From: Neopestalotiopsis rosae
Lineage: Eukaryota; Ascomycota; Sordariomycetes; Amphisphaeriales; Sporocadaceae
Direction: 5' to 3'
DNA length: 64,000 nucleotides
Assembly (NCBI GenBank): GCA_023078685.1
Contig: JALGAS010000006.1
Location: 1,798,001 to 1,862,000, forward strand
In this document: positions 10,438 to 21,644 of the stretch, piece by piece
Numbering within the stretch: position 1 is the stretch's first letter
Layout: each line of letters opens with the position of its first letter
The notes under the pieces: generated by a model
What the model saw: only the letters and a program-made list of their open reading frames with translations
Told to the model about the DNA's origin: nothing
The model's database searches: none
Translations under genes and position numbers: made by a program

Positions 10438-13400
10438 ATGTCAGGACCGGTTGTGGGGGAAGGTGAACAGGGCCAGATCCCTCGTGTTCTCAGCCAGGTC
10501 GAGGAAAGAGCTGGGAGACGTCTTTCTCGGGATGCAGGGACCGCCGACAACATGACGAAAGAGACACGCCAGCTACCGTCTCCGCGCCCGTCTCCATCTA
10601 CCGACCCGTTTCCCGAGCTCGAAATGACTGTATCGCCGCTCGTTATGCCGGCAGACGCAGCCGGAAGGGCAGACACGAACACCCTGCCACAAATCAAGGA
10701 AGGGGAGGCCGAAACAAGAGAGACGACTCTGGATACAAAGGAAAATACTTCTTCGTCTGCAACCTTGAATCAAAAGAGTAATGGGACTTTGAACTTGGAC
10801 TCATCTTCCCAGCAAGATCCTGCTCAAGCGGCTCAGGGTACGACAAGCAATGGGTTTGCACCGGCCAAAGAATCGTCTCCAGCAAAGAGGGATACCACCG
10901 GTACGGTCCGCAAGTTATCTGCATCGCAGATCCAGGCTCTTGCGTCATCTCCAGAGTCTTTGCCTGTGGCCATAGTACTGCCTCAGTCACCAGGTGGTGC
11001 TCAACGGAAACCGAATGGGATGGAGTATCCTCTCTCTGCCGGATTGGTAGAATCCACCTCTCGGATAGCGGCCAGCGAGCAGGCCCAGAATGGAGTCGGC
11101 CTTGGAATTCAAGGTGCAGAGAATGACGCAGCCAGAGCACAAAATGGGACTGACAAGACCTACTCGGAGCCTCTGAGGTCTCGCAACTTTTCCGAAGTGC
11201 CCGTTCTTAATCGAACAACTCCCGAGACGAGTCGGCCACGGCCAGGTCCTAGGACTCTTTCCCAACCGCCTGTCACTCGCCGCCCGACTTTGGGAGCTGC
11301 AACTGCTACTTCACCGAATAGTTCGCGAAGGTTCTCGTTCAATCCTGCTGCTCGGCCACCGCCGCTGAACCTGGGTAGCAATAGCAACACGACGCCTGCT
11401 CCGAGACGCACTACGCCTGCTTCCCGTAGGCCCGACAAGACGCCTAGCGAGGAAATCGGAAATGGGGAGGCTCTGCAACCTGCTGCTCATATTCAGCCAT
11501 CGCCTCATGTACAATCAGCCACCCATATACAACCAGCAATACCGCTACCTCCCATGTCATTACACACACATCTTCAACTCGAGTTGGCAGGTGTCCGACC
11601 GAGCCCGCTATACATCTACCGCCATCAAACCTCCGATATCCCCTACGAGTCTAGCGCTGTCAAGTTTGAGCGTCTTTTGAACGCTCTTCTCGTTCCACCC
11701 TATCTCGAATCAACCTTGATATTTGGAACGCTTGCCTGCTTGGACGCATTTCTCTACACATTTACTCTGCTACCCTTGCGGTTTTGTATGGCTATCTGGG
11801 TTCTCGTGAAATGGTGGTGCTATATGGTATGGAAAGAAGCAAAATGGCTCACAGGCTTCGTTTGGCAAGGCGTTTGGAGATTGTGGCAACGAGGCCGGAG
11901 GGGCCGATCCACTACGCGACCTTCAGCAAGCCGTGCACAAAGCAGCCAAACTACGGCAAGCGAGACTGAGAGAAGTCAGAGTCGCGCTAGGGACACTGCG
12001 TATGCGTCTGATGCCACCACCGCTTCTCTAGACGCAGGGCGCCTGAATGGCAATGCTGGATTCCATCCGCCCAAGCATGCCATGCCAAGGCATAAGCCCA
12101 GCGGCTTCCGTCATCGAAGAACCAAATCGATGCCGTCTGATCTGACACCTTACCACAAGGCGGACTTGCTACAAGGTCTCGTCATTGTTTGCAGCTCTCT
12201 GGCACTGATGACCATCGATGCTAGTCGAATGTATCACTTCATTCGGGCTCAATCTGCCATGAAGCTGTATGTAATCTTCAACCTCCTCGAGGTTGGAGAT
12301 CGTCTGCTCGCAGCCATTGGCCAAGATATCCTAGAGTGTCTTTTCAGCTCCGAGACATTGTCACGCAACAGCTTTGGTCGTTCCAAGGTCCTTCTCCCAC
12401 TGGGCATGTTTGTGCTCTCTCTGATCTACAACGTGGCACATGCAGTCGTCTTGTTCTACCAAGTCATTACCCTGAACGTGGCTGTCAACTCTTACTCTAA
12501 TGCATTGCTCACTCTGCTCATGTCTAACCAGTTTGTTGAGATCAAGGGCAGCGTCTTCAAGAAGATTGAAAAAGAGAACCTTTTTCAACTGACCTGCTCT
12601 GATGTTGTGGAGCGATTCCAGCTCTGGATCATCCTAGTCATTATTGGTCTTCGTAATATCGTAGAAGTTGGTGGCTTGTCCGTACCTGGTGCAGGCAGTG
12701 AGATCGACCCGTCCATGTCAGGTCCGGGGCCTATTCACACGGCTTCGAACTTGCCTGCGAGTTTTACTCTCTTGCCTTCTTGGATGTTTTCAGGCGAGGT
12801 CTTGTCGCCTTTCTTGATCGTCATCGGTAGCGAGATGCTGGTTGACTGGACCAAGCATGCCTATATCAACAAGTTTAATAACGTCAAGCCAACTATTTAC
12901 CGGAGGATGCTTGACATTTTCTGCAAGGATTACTATACGAATGTGAGTATGGTCACCATCTAAAAAAAAATTGCATTCACTAACTGAAGTACAGGCCTTT
13001 GGAGCACCTGCCCTTACGCGCAGGATTGGTCTGCCTCTACTCCCATTGTCTTGTCTGTTTATCAGAGCCTGCGTGCAGATATACCACATGTTCCTCGCCA
13101 CTCATCTACCGCCTCCGATGCCTACAGCGACCATGGACTTATCCCTCGAATCATCTGTACCCTCCTCGGCTGCTATGCTGGCTGCCCTCGACCGGCTTGA
13201 TAATCTTCTGCGAAACGCTTTGGGGCGGGCTGTCTATGGCGATCCATTCACCCAGCAAGAAGGTCAATCATCTTGGTCTTTTACCTCAGATGATGCTGTT
13301 GCCCTCATTACGATGTTGACATTCTTCCTTCTCGCCTGGCTCATTCTTCTTCTCGTCAAGCTCATCCTGGGCATGGTTCTCCTCAAGTATGCTCGCGAGC

Positions 13401-13675
13401 GCTATGCTGCAGTCCAAGCCCAAGAACAAGCGATCGTCAATGGTGACCAGAAGCGTGAGAGCTTTTTCCAACCCGGCAAACGCGTTGGAGGCTGGGGTCA
13501 AGTAGAAGTTGGTGATGACAGGCGAAAGCTGATCTATGCTGATGATCCAGATGGTCTCAGACGGATGAGGGATCGCGAGAAGAAGGGCGAGCAAGCCGGG
13601 AAAAAGATGGAAATTGGTGATGATGGTCTGGAGAAAGTCACGCGATATGAGATGATTGCCAAGAGGATTTGGTAA
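10438..13675 (+). CDS. TAPT1/DUF747-family ER membrane protein
   Basis: Two exons, 10438-12942 and 12995-13675, phase 0, giving 1061 residues. The first in-frame ATG is used. Residues 1 to about 375 are a low-complexity, Ser/Pro/Thr-rich, probably disordered region. The conserved core then begins (SDIPYESSAVKFERLLNALLVPP), followed by hydrophobic helices and family-typical blocks such as FNLLEVGDRLLAAIGQDILE and FVEIKGSVFKK. The second exon carries further membrane helices and a charged tail. Relatives are human TAPT1 and yeast Emp65, ER membrane proteins; Emp65 works with the SUN protein Slp1 in protecting folding proteins. The long N-terminal tail and the Ser/Arg insertion between helices are common in fungal members. 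Confident family call. Confidence 0.9.
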
Positions 13676-14007
13676 TTATGAGAACAAGGAGTATGCATGA
13701 TATACCATTGGTTTTTCTAGCGTCATTCAGCATTTTTGGAGTCCTGGTGCGGAATCAATCAAGCATTTATAGCTCATATATTTATGTGTATGGAATGCAC
13801 TGGTTCTCGTGAAACGGAAATTATCACTGTTGTAAATAAGTGCAATGGGCGGCACTTATACTATCTATTCTCCGTCTTGCACCTGACTCGGCATCGCTTT
13901 CCAGGATCATGGCAATGTCGCATCTTGCTCAACCTGGTTTTCGCTTTTCACACTCATCGCTACCAGTCTAGTAGCTTCTCGGGCGGTTGCTCTTGCAAAC
14001 ATCTTCA
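13676..14007. other. Intergenic between convergent genes
   Basis: 330 bases holding the 3' ends of the TAPT1-like gene and of the DUF3716 gene. Nothing else is seen. Confidence 0.5.
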
Positions 14008-14733
14008 CTACTCTGACTGATCCTCCTGTAAATAGCGCTCGTAAAGCTCCTCGTCGCACGCATCGCGCATGCTCTGCAGGTCTTTCACCCTTGCACTCTC
14101 AATTATTGCCCTGGTAAGACCTAGGAACTTGCCATCACTTGCAGCTAAGTGGATTAGTTGAAGTTGTCATTGAGCTTGTGATGATCTTATTCACCTTGTT
14201 TGAATATGCAGAGGTCTGCTGTGCCATTGTACACGCAATTGAAGCATGCTCCCCCGAACACATGCTTCTGACCCGATAAGCAACTGTTGCTGGGCCCGAA
14301 GGACGCTGCATTGAGGCATTGTTCGCAACGATCGCTGTCCAGACGTAGAATAAGTTGGCGTTTGCCGAAGAAAAGATGATACGTCAATGCCAGAGCCTTA
14401 TTTTCGTCGTCTATGTCGACCTTCACCGGCTTTGATACGCCTTGCTCGACTTGCTGCGCGTTCGGTTCGAAAAGTCTCTCAATGTCCTGTTCGAAAGCGT
14501 CAACACATATATCAATGACATAAAGCACAATGAAATCATTGCATCATTACCGTGACGATGTCCAAGATGGCACGCACCCTTGGAAAAGGGCATCTTCGCA
14601 GCTTGTCGACGATATAGGTATTGTAGTCGAGAAGAGACAGGCATTCATCCCAGGATGCAGGTGCATCGTGCAGCGGAATATATTTCCAAAAGAAGTCGCT
14701 CAGTGCCTTTTCCTCGGGCAACTCTGTCGACAT
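14008..14733 (-). CDS. DUF3716-type cysteine-rich protein
   Basis: Three exons, 14733-14551, 14486-14195 and 14144-14008, all phases consistent, giving 203 residues. The second half holds Cys115, Cys118, Cys130, Cys142, Cys145 and Cys154 in the arrangement C-x2-C-x11-C-x11-C-x2-C-x8-C, with GPSNSC and GGACFNC blocks. This is the pattern of the fungus-specific DUF3716 family, presumably a zinc-binding fold; its function is unknown. The tail is acidic (ELYERYLQEDQSE). The frame stays open upstream to an ATG at 14892 through a repetitive Thr/Ser stretch encoded by GTGCTT repeats; I chose the internal ATG at 14733 because the upstream part is low-complexity. A stop would follow soon after exon 2 if the last intron were not removed. 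Confidence 0.68.
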
Positions 14734-15122
14734 CCTTGACCTGATGGCTGTGCTTGTGCTTGTGCTTGTAGGAGGGTGTTGCTGATGACTGTTGTTTTGT
14801 TGAATCAACGAAAATGTAGGCAGGCACAAGAATTTGTGATTCATGAACATATTTATCTGAGCAATTCGACTGCGGAAGGGACGACATTGCAATGATGGAA
14901 TGAGGACAAAAGGCAGGAGCTGATTATTCGGTTCTCAGCTTTGGTCTGTTTTGATTAGTCCACGATTATTGCGTTAGCTGTTTGGTACAGGTAGTATACC
15001 ATAGGCGCTATAAACTATAGTGGATAGCCCATCTCGGCTTCGGGCGCAAGGTGTCCGATTACGGCCATGGTGTTTCTGAATTCCTCGCCTTCTCTACTAA
15101 AAGGCTGTGATACGCAACGATC
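14734..15122. other. Divergent promoter region with GTGCTT repeat
   Basis: Lies between the DUF3716 gene (minus) and the SDR gene (plus). A short tandem repeat of CTTGTG units is at about 14752-14770. No other structure is seen. Confidence 0.45.
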
Positions 15123-15887
15123 ATGTCCAAATTGTCAGATCAGGTCGTGCTGGTGACAGGATCCAGCCGTGGTCTCGGCTTGGCCACGGCAAAGGCCTTC
15201 TGCGCGGAAGGAGCAAAGGTCGTCCTAAATTGCGCATCCAACGCGTCACTCCCCGCAACAGAGCAGGTGGCCAAGGAACTCGGAGCCATCGCCATCGCTG
15301 CCGATGTCACGGACTCGGAACAGGTTGCTTCGTTGTTTCAGCAGGCCGAGTCACACTTCGGTCAGCCCATCGGCGTCGTAGTCAATAACGCGCTAGCCAG
15401 CTTCCAGTTCAACGGCGACGCGCGCAAGAAGCTCGACACCCTCGAGTGGGAAGACTTTGACGCGCAGATCCGCGTAGCGGTCCAGGGCGCCCTCAACACC
15501 ACCAAGGCCGCGCTCCCGGGCTTCGGCAAGCTCGGACGCGGCCGCATCATCAACATTGGCAGCAACCTGGTGCAGAACCCCGTCGTGCCTTACCAGGACT
15601 ACTGCGCGGCCAAGGGCGCCCTCGTCGCCTTTACCCGCTCCATGGCGGCTGAGCTCGGCCCTCGGAACGTCACGGTCAACATGGTGGCGGGCGGGCTCCT
15701 CGCGCAGACAGACGCCAGCAGCTCCACGCCCCAGGCCGTCTTTGACCAGATCGCGGCTGCCACGCCACTGCGCAAGGTGACTACCCCTGAAGACGTCACG
15801 GGCGCCATTCTGTTCTTTGCCAGTCCTTGGGCAAGTGCAGTGACGGGTCAGCAGGTTATCGTAGATGGCGGGCTTGTCATGTCTTAA
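15123..15887 (+). CDS. Short-chain dehydrogenase/reductase (SDR, classical)
   Basis: Intronless, 254 residues. The NAD(P)-binding motif TGSSRGLG is at 12-19, the structural NNA at 88-90, the catalytic Ser at 147 and the YxxxK pair at Tyr160/Lys164. The C-terminal VDGGLVMS is typical of 3-oxoacyl-ACP-reductase-like members. Arg16 after the first glycine favours NADPH over NADH. The enzyme should reduce a ketone or oxidise an alcohol; the substrate cannot be read from the sequence. The gene is richer in G+C at third positions than its surroundings and lacks introns, as is common for fungal SDRs. Confidence 0.92.
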   Translation: MSKLSDQVVLVTGSSRGLGLATAKAFCAEGAKVVLNCASNASLPATEQVAKELGAIAIAADVTDSEQVASLFQQAESHFGQPIGVVVNNALASFQFNGDARKKLDTLEWEDFDAQIRVAVQGALNTTKAALPGFGKLGRGRIINIGSNLVQNPVVPYQDYCAAKGALVAFTRSMAAELGPRNVTVNMVAGGLLAQTDASSSTPQAVFDQIAAATPLRKVTTPEDVTGAILFFASPWASAVTGQQVIVDGGLVMS

Positions 15888-16593
15888 GGGGAACATTACC
15901 GGCGGGTAGGACAGAATTGCCAATTTAGCAGCCACTTGATATGCCCTGTCGTGCCATCTTCAAGAAGTAGGTATACCTGGTCCAGCAGATGTGCTGGGCC
16001 TAGCTACTGAGATAGAAACCGGAAATACCTATTTTGGAATGTTACGTTCTTCATTGAACAAGTGATTCGTGTGATAAAATCATACGACTCCAGGAGCCTT
16101 GAGTCTCGAATGTAAGCGACGGCAGCGATTATCTAATTTCCCCTATGCCATGTGTACTCTTATTTTATATAGCAACATCATTGTTTCTCAAGAATATTTC
16201 GGTGCGACGATCAGCTTTTTCTCGTTATACCTTGTGGTAGCAACCAAAATCATTGGCCAACGACTATCAACGCATCGTTGTTTCCTGAGATGGACTCGCT
16301 TTATCGCAGGAAGTTGTGTGTCACGACTGACCTCGACTGCCCTAAACTGATGTTCTAGTTACCATTCAAACGCCGAACAAATACCACGTTCAAGAGGCAC
16401 TTCAAAAGGTAGAAATATCTTCTGCTCATTACACCAACGGCTCCGTGGCTTTCTCCATCTTGAAATACCTTTCGGTCTTTTGGCAGACAATCAATCTCAG
16501 ACATCATCATCATTCTTTTCTCTCTTGCCAACAAACATACACACGTGCCTTCCTATTGTTTACCAGGCCCAATCCAACATAGCTGTATCCGAC
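15888..16593. other. Intergenic, promoter of the GT25 gene
   Basis: About 700 bases without a supportable gene. The frame upstream of 16594 is open but begins only with TTG. Confidence 0.5.
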
Positions 16594-18033
16594 ATGGTAT
16601 CTGAAACTGGCCTCCCTATTTGCAGGCGCTTCTTGTTCTCAAGAGGGAGACCTTGCAATTTGACCCTGATAATAGCTGTGATCGTTGTCATTTGGGTATT
16701 CGGCTTCATTTCTGTCCCTCGAAGGGAAGAACATGCCATATCCGTCGCGATACCAGCAACAGGACCAGTAACCGTGCACGGGACTACAATCACGACGACA
16801 CCACCATCTGCACCTATCGCACTCCCAGATTTCGAGGCTCCTCTCCACGTCCGCACTGAAGATGTGTACAATACGACTCTTGGAGTAAGACCCTAGATAC
16901 ATTTTTAGCGTGGATCGCTCTTTAACAATGTGGTATAGTTTGAGAAAGTATTTGTCCTTGGATTACCCGCCCGAACTGATCGGCGCGATGCCATTGTGCT
17001 TTCATCTGTCCTCAGCGACTTCGAAATCGAGTTCATCGACGGCATCCGAGGAGGCATGGTGCCTGACAAGGTGCTTCCACTAAGCCCAAACGGCCGCCCA
17101 CGACCATCGAACCCCGAAGTTGGGTCGTGGCGCGGACACATTAATGCAATACGGGAAATTGTGCACAGGAATTTGACTTCGGCCTTGATCTTGGAAGACG
17201 ACGCTGATTGGGATGTTCGCCTACGAGTTCAGATGCACAACTTCGCCAGGTCTGCCCAAGCCTTGCTCCAGCCTATGCATATGACCAACATATATGTTGA
17301 CCCAGGTTTCAAACATGGCAGCAAACATATCAGATATCGGAAAGAGCTTTCTCTCAAGAGGCTGCCGTGGACGCAGCAGCCAAGTCAGACGCCTTATGGC
17401 GACGACTGGGACGTCCTTTGGCTCGGTCACTGCGAAATGCGATTACCAACTAAGGAAATGGATATTCCCCGAGCATTGGTTGCAGATTATCCAGACCTCA
17501 CAGTACCAGAGAAACAGTACCTCAAGTTCTTATCGCAGCCCAGTGACCTGGAAGAAGAGTTCTTCGATCATACACGTGTGGTGCACCGTGTCCAGGGTGG
17601 AGCTTGTTCTACTGCTTATGCATTATCTCGACGGGGAGCTCGCAGCCTACTCTATGATGCCGGCTTGAAACAATTTGATGAACCTTTCGACATCATGCTC
17701 CGAATGTTTTGTGAGGGGACAGGTGGCAGAAAACGTCATGTCTGTCTCACATCATCACCGGGTCTGTTTGAACAGCATCGGTCGGCAGGGCCGAAGAGAA
17801 AAAACAGCGATATCACGGATCACGGAGACGGGATCGAGGAGCACGCGCACACTGACAACATACGTGTGAGTATGAGACTCAATGCTGATGCTTTCATGTC
17901 AATGCAGCCAATGACGGATCAATATCCGGACGAACAGAAACCTCTGGACGAGAAAGAGTACGAGGGTTTCAAGCATAAGCATATGGAAATCTACCCGGAA
18001 CTAATCCCAGAGACACTCCCCAACGATAGATAG
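16594..18033 (+). CDS. Glycosyltransferase family 25 (LPS-type) protein
   Basis: Two exons, 16594-16884 and 16939-18033, phase 0, giving 461 residues. The N-terminus has a single hydrophobic segment (LTLIIAVIVVIWVFGFISV, about residues 24-42), so the protein is a type II membrane protein, probably Golgi. The catalytic part starts with FEKVFVLGLPARTDRRDA, the typical GT25 opening, followed by GSWRGHINA and the acidic motif LEDDADWD near residues 180-188, which should bind metal and nucleotide sugar. GCE-like GHCE (in WLGHCEMRL) and the late RVQGGACSTAYALSRRGA block also fit. GT25 enzymes usually transfer galactose or glucose; the fungal substrate is not known. A GTGAGT...CAG stretch of 42 bases near 17865-17906 could be spliced in frame, but it encodes the family-like NIRVSMRLNAD, so I kept it. 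Confidence 0.87.
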
Positions 18034-18503
18034 TTTAGTACTGCCCTATACGGGCTCCTCGGACGGCACGGCAATAACATCGGCATCTGATCTTGTTTAT
18101 CACCCGCATCTCCTATACTGTTCACTATCGATTGGCGTTTGGATGGTTCTGTTATGATCGTTTTCAGTGGTTGAAAACCAATAGGTATGTTTCAGCTGTC
18201 CATTTCGAGTATAAATCAACCTCCGACCGTGTGCAACACACATGGTGAGGGGGGTAGTATCACCTAATCCCTAGTCGAGCGCCGGCGGTTTTCCCCATCC
18301 CGAGGTCCGTTGAGACTCAAAGACCCGGACTCGCGCAAAGAGACTCCGAAAGGCCGGACGGGATTATATGCTAATCGATTAAAAACACATCTAGTCATTT
18401 TGTTGTTCTTTCCTTTTAACTCTTCTGCATCGTAAAGTTCATTTTCCCCCTTTGCACTCAATCAGCGTTGAACAACGAACCGACAACATATCTAAAATAA
18501 GCG
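18034..18503. other. Intergenic, promoter of the Ayg1-like gene
   Basis: A TATAAAT lies near 18210. Around 18330-18362 there are several CGG/CCG triplets (CCCGGACTCG, CTCCGAAAGGCCGGACGG), possible Zn2Cys6 regulator sites. No gene is seen. Confidence 0.4.
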
Positions 18504-20092
18504 ATGGCCCTTGAAGGCGGAAAGTTCTTCATCCAGGACAAGTTGGTCACCCCGGGTCCGCATCATGCCAGCTTCAAGGCTTTGTGGGAGACAAAGTGGC
18601 GCGAACCAGTAGGTTGTACTTTACGCACGAAATAGCTGCAATATGGTTAACATTTAATAGTGCACTCTTGGCCTATACCCATTCATGTTTGGCGCACTTC
18701 AAGACTTTGAGCCCGTTGTAAAAGACATCATCAAGGTATAATCACCATCTATCGTTTACTGCTCTGAGACTATACTAAAAGCTCTGCAGAAAGACCTAAA
18801 GGAACCGTACAACTGGGATGAATATGCGTCATGCTTCTTTCCCAAAGCTCAAGAATTGGTGACTCGCGCCATAGCTGCGGAGAACTCCGGAGAGCGGGAG
18901 AAGGCATCAGAGCTTTATCTGTCAGTCGGTCTCAGCATGGTAATTGACTAAAATCACTAGGGACTAATCAAACAATAGTCGAGCTTCTGCTGTGTATCGC
19001 ATTGCTCGCTTTCCTGTTGTACGATCGGAACAGCAGCTACATGCCTGGGACGCTGGCAAGGAGGCGGCGCGCAAAGGACTAGAGTAATTTAACATCACAT
19101 CTCTTGACTTGAACAGCTGACTAATTGCGTCCCTCAGGCTTCATCAATATCCCATGGTTCAAGTAGATATTCCCCATACTCGTGCACAACAAGATGATGG
19201 CAAGGTCTTGCCTGGGTTCTACCACATCCCAGAGCATGCTTCTTCAAGAAACAAGGTCCCAATAATCGTCATTTTCACGGGTCTTGACGGTTACAGAACC
19301 GAGCTTGCTGTTTGGAAAGAGGGCTTCCGCCAGGTCGGCTGCGCGACCCTCGTCGTCGAGATCCCGGGCACTGGGGATAACCCCGCGGCGCCTTCTGACC
19401 CAACAAGTCCAGACCGATTATGGTCGAGCATGTTTGACTGGATTGAGAAGCAAGAGGGCATTGATCAGCAAAAGATTGTGAACTGGGGCTTCAGTACTGG
19501 CGGGTACTACAGCATTCGTCTTGCCCATACGCACGCACACAAGGTGAAGGGCGCTGTAGCCCACGGTGGTGGGTGCCACTTCATGTTTGACCCGTTCTGG
19601 CTGGATCACGCCGACTATCTCGAGTACCCTTTTGAGTGAGATCATTTCACTTCTGTTGTTTGATTTGACTTGGGCTGACAGCACGATAGTCTCTCACACT
19701 CGCTCTGCCACAAATACGGTTATGGAGAGGATTTCGAGAGGTTCAAGAAGGAGGCGAGTGGAAAGTTTTCGCTGCTCGAGGATGGCACGCTACAAAAGGA
19801 TTGCACGAGGCTGCTGCTCGTGAACGGCGTTGGAGACGAAATTTTCCCCGTTGACGATTATTACCTATGCCTTCTCCATGGAATGGCCAAGGAAGCGCGG
19901 TATGTATTTCTCGCTCCTTTTCGTCTTGATTGATGACGTGCTAAATGATGTGCTAGATTTGTCCCAGGCAAGAAACACATGGGAGAGCCCGAGTCGTTCA
20001 ATGTCATCTTGCGGTGGATTTCGGATCTCCTCAATCTCAATATTGATATTAAGCGGTTCATGTCTACCATTCCGTCTAGACCAAAGTACTGA
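18504..20092 (+). CDS. Ayg1-like alpha/beta hydrolase
   Basis: Seven exons: 18504-18608, 18661-18735, 18790-18920, 18979-19083, 19138-19635, 19690-19899 and 19957-20092, all in phase, giving 419 residues. The helical N-terminal half has blocks typical of the FrsA/Ayg1-like group (FKALWETKW; ASELYLRASAVYRIARFP). The hydrolase half shows GLDGYR, the nucleophile Ser258 in GFSTGG, Asp354 in NGVGDE and His382 in KKHMGEP. Aspergillus Ayg1 shortens a heptaketide naphthopyrone to the tetrahydroxynaphthalene of DHN melanin by releasing a diketide-type fragment; other fungal relatives hydrolyse C-C or ester bonds of polyketides. There is no polyketide synthase in this window, so a role in pigment synthesis is only a possibility. 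Likely cytosolic: no signal peptide. Confidence 0.85.
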
Positions 20093-20672
20093 TGGACTTC
20101 CACACGGACAATGGACAAGTGGTGCAATGGCATGCTCAGTCAGTACATAGCACCTGAAATCAATACATGCAGATAGTAAAGACATCAAGTCAGCAAGAAA
20201 CCATGAATTGCCGGCTGCGCAGGCTTGAAGCTTTGACGATCACTTTCCGTCTGTGGTGCCCAGCACACGGATGGCAGAGTTGCCGGGTGAAGCTGGAGCA
20301 GGTATCGTCACATATTCAAGTTTGGCCTATTGCAGCTGCAGTCACTCGGATTATATCCGATGCTATACGAGACATGATTGAGCCCTGTCAGTATTGCGCG
20401 ATGCTAGGTACAATGACGAGCTTTCATGTACGCTGACAGACCCCTCATTTTCGGCCTTTCGCATTGGTCACATTTTGCCTTTTTGGCCATGCAACGTTGA
20501 CCGAAGTATATTTCACAATCCCGAATGTGTATTCGTTTTTACAGCTGGAACCGGGGGGTTGTTCAGCTTTCGGCAGATATATAGTAGCAGTACGTACGGG
20601 TTCCTTGATGGTCAATTTCGCCATTGCCGCGTATCTGTTTCGTCTATAGAGTTTTGCGCAGACCTCGAAACC
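20093..20672. other. Intergenic between Ayg1-like and carbonic anhydrase genes
   Basis: About 580 bases; several short frames on both strands but none with family resemblance. Presumably the carbonic anhydrase promoter. Confidence 0.5.
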
Positions 20673-21644
20673 ATGTCTACGATACAACGAGACCTAGAGC
20701 AGAGTAACGCAGAGTATGCCTCTGCGTTCACCAAAGGCCATCTGCCGCTACCCCCTGGGAAGAAGTATCTCGTCTGTAAGTTCAATAATGCATTACCTAC
20801 CCAGGTACACGGGGCAATCGTGGTGCGTTGGTGCTTTGAGCTAATCAATCTTTTCTTTTCTTCCTTCTGATGTTTAGTAACATGCATGGACGCTCGCATT
20901 GATCCGGCGGCGGCGTTTGGTATTGGGCTTGGTGATGCGCATGTCATTCGCAATGCGGGCGGCAGCGCGCGGGATGCGCTGCGATCTATCATCATTTCGG
21001 AGCAGTTGTTGGGGACTCGGGAGATTGTGCTGGTAAGTCATCCGGGCGCGATCAATGTATATCCACGAGCAGCGTCAGTGAACATGTCCGACGGGGAGGT
21101 TTTCTCAGACTTCTGAGGCATGACGCAGCCCAGCAACTCTGTGTGCCGACCAACTTCAAGGCATGTTATATGGTTCGACTGGCTGGGCGGCGGTGTGTTC
21201 CCGTGGCTGCACTTGCGTTGCGAGACACACCCGCTGTAGTGAAGCTATGCACTCTGCCGACGAGAACATCATCAAGGGTGCGATGGTCTGTCGACGATGC
21301 TTCATGATGGAATCTTGCACACGCAGCCCCCCTACCTGGAATACGAGCGAATCGAATGTGGACTGACTTCTCTGTTTTCCCTCCCCCCTCTACAGGTCAA
21401 GCATACAGACTGCGGGATGTTGACTTTTCAAAACGACGATGCTCATGGTATCGTCAAGAAGAACCTGGGCGATGCGGCCGCCGAGGAGGTGCAAGGTCTC
21501 GACTTCTTGCCCTTTGCGGACCTGGACGAAGCTGTCAAGGACGATGTGGAATTTCTCCGGGCGACGGAGACTATTCCCAAGGATGTCACGATCAGTGGAT
21601 GGGTATACGATGTCAAGACGGGAAAGGCGAGGCGAGTGGTGTAA
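20673..21644 (+). CDS. Beta-carbonic anhydrase, compact form
   Basis: Three exons, 20673-20775, 20878-21032 and 21396-21644, in phase, giving 168 residues. Zinc ligands Cys37, His89 and Cys92 sit in TCMDAR and HTDCGM, and the Asp39-Arg41 dyad is present. The enzyme interconverts CO2 and bicarbonate. At 168 residues it belongs to the short form of fungal beta-carbonic anhydrases, without an N-terminal transit sequence, so cytosol is likely. The second intron is 363 bases, far longer than all other introns in this window, although exons 2 and 3 join without loss ([14 protein letters not shown]). Confident identification by active-site residues. Confidence 0.9.

Noticed and set aside
17865..17906. 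Possible 42-base in-frame intron in the GT25 gene
   Set aside because: Too short for a fungal intron, and it encodes the conserved NIRVSMRLN segment.
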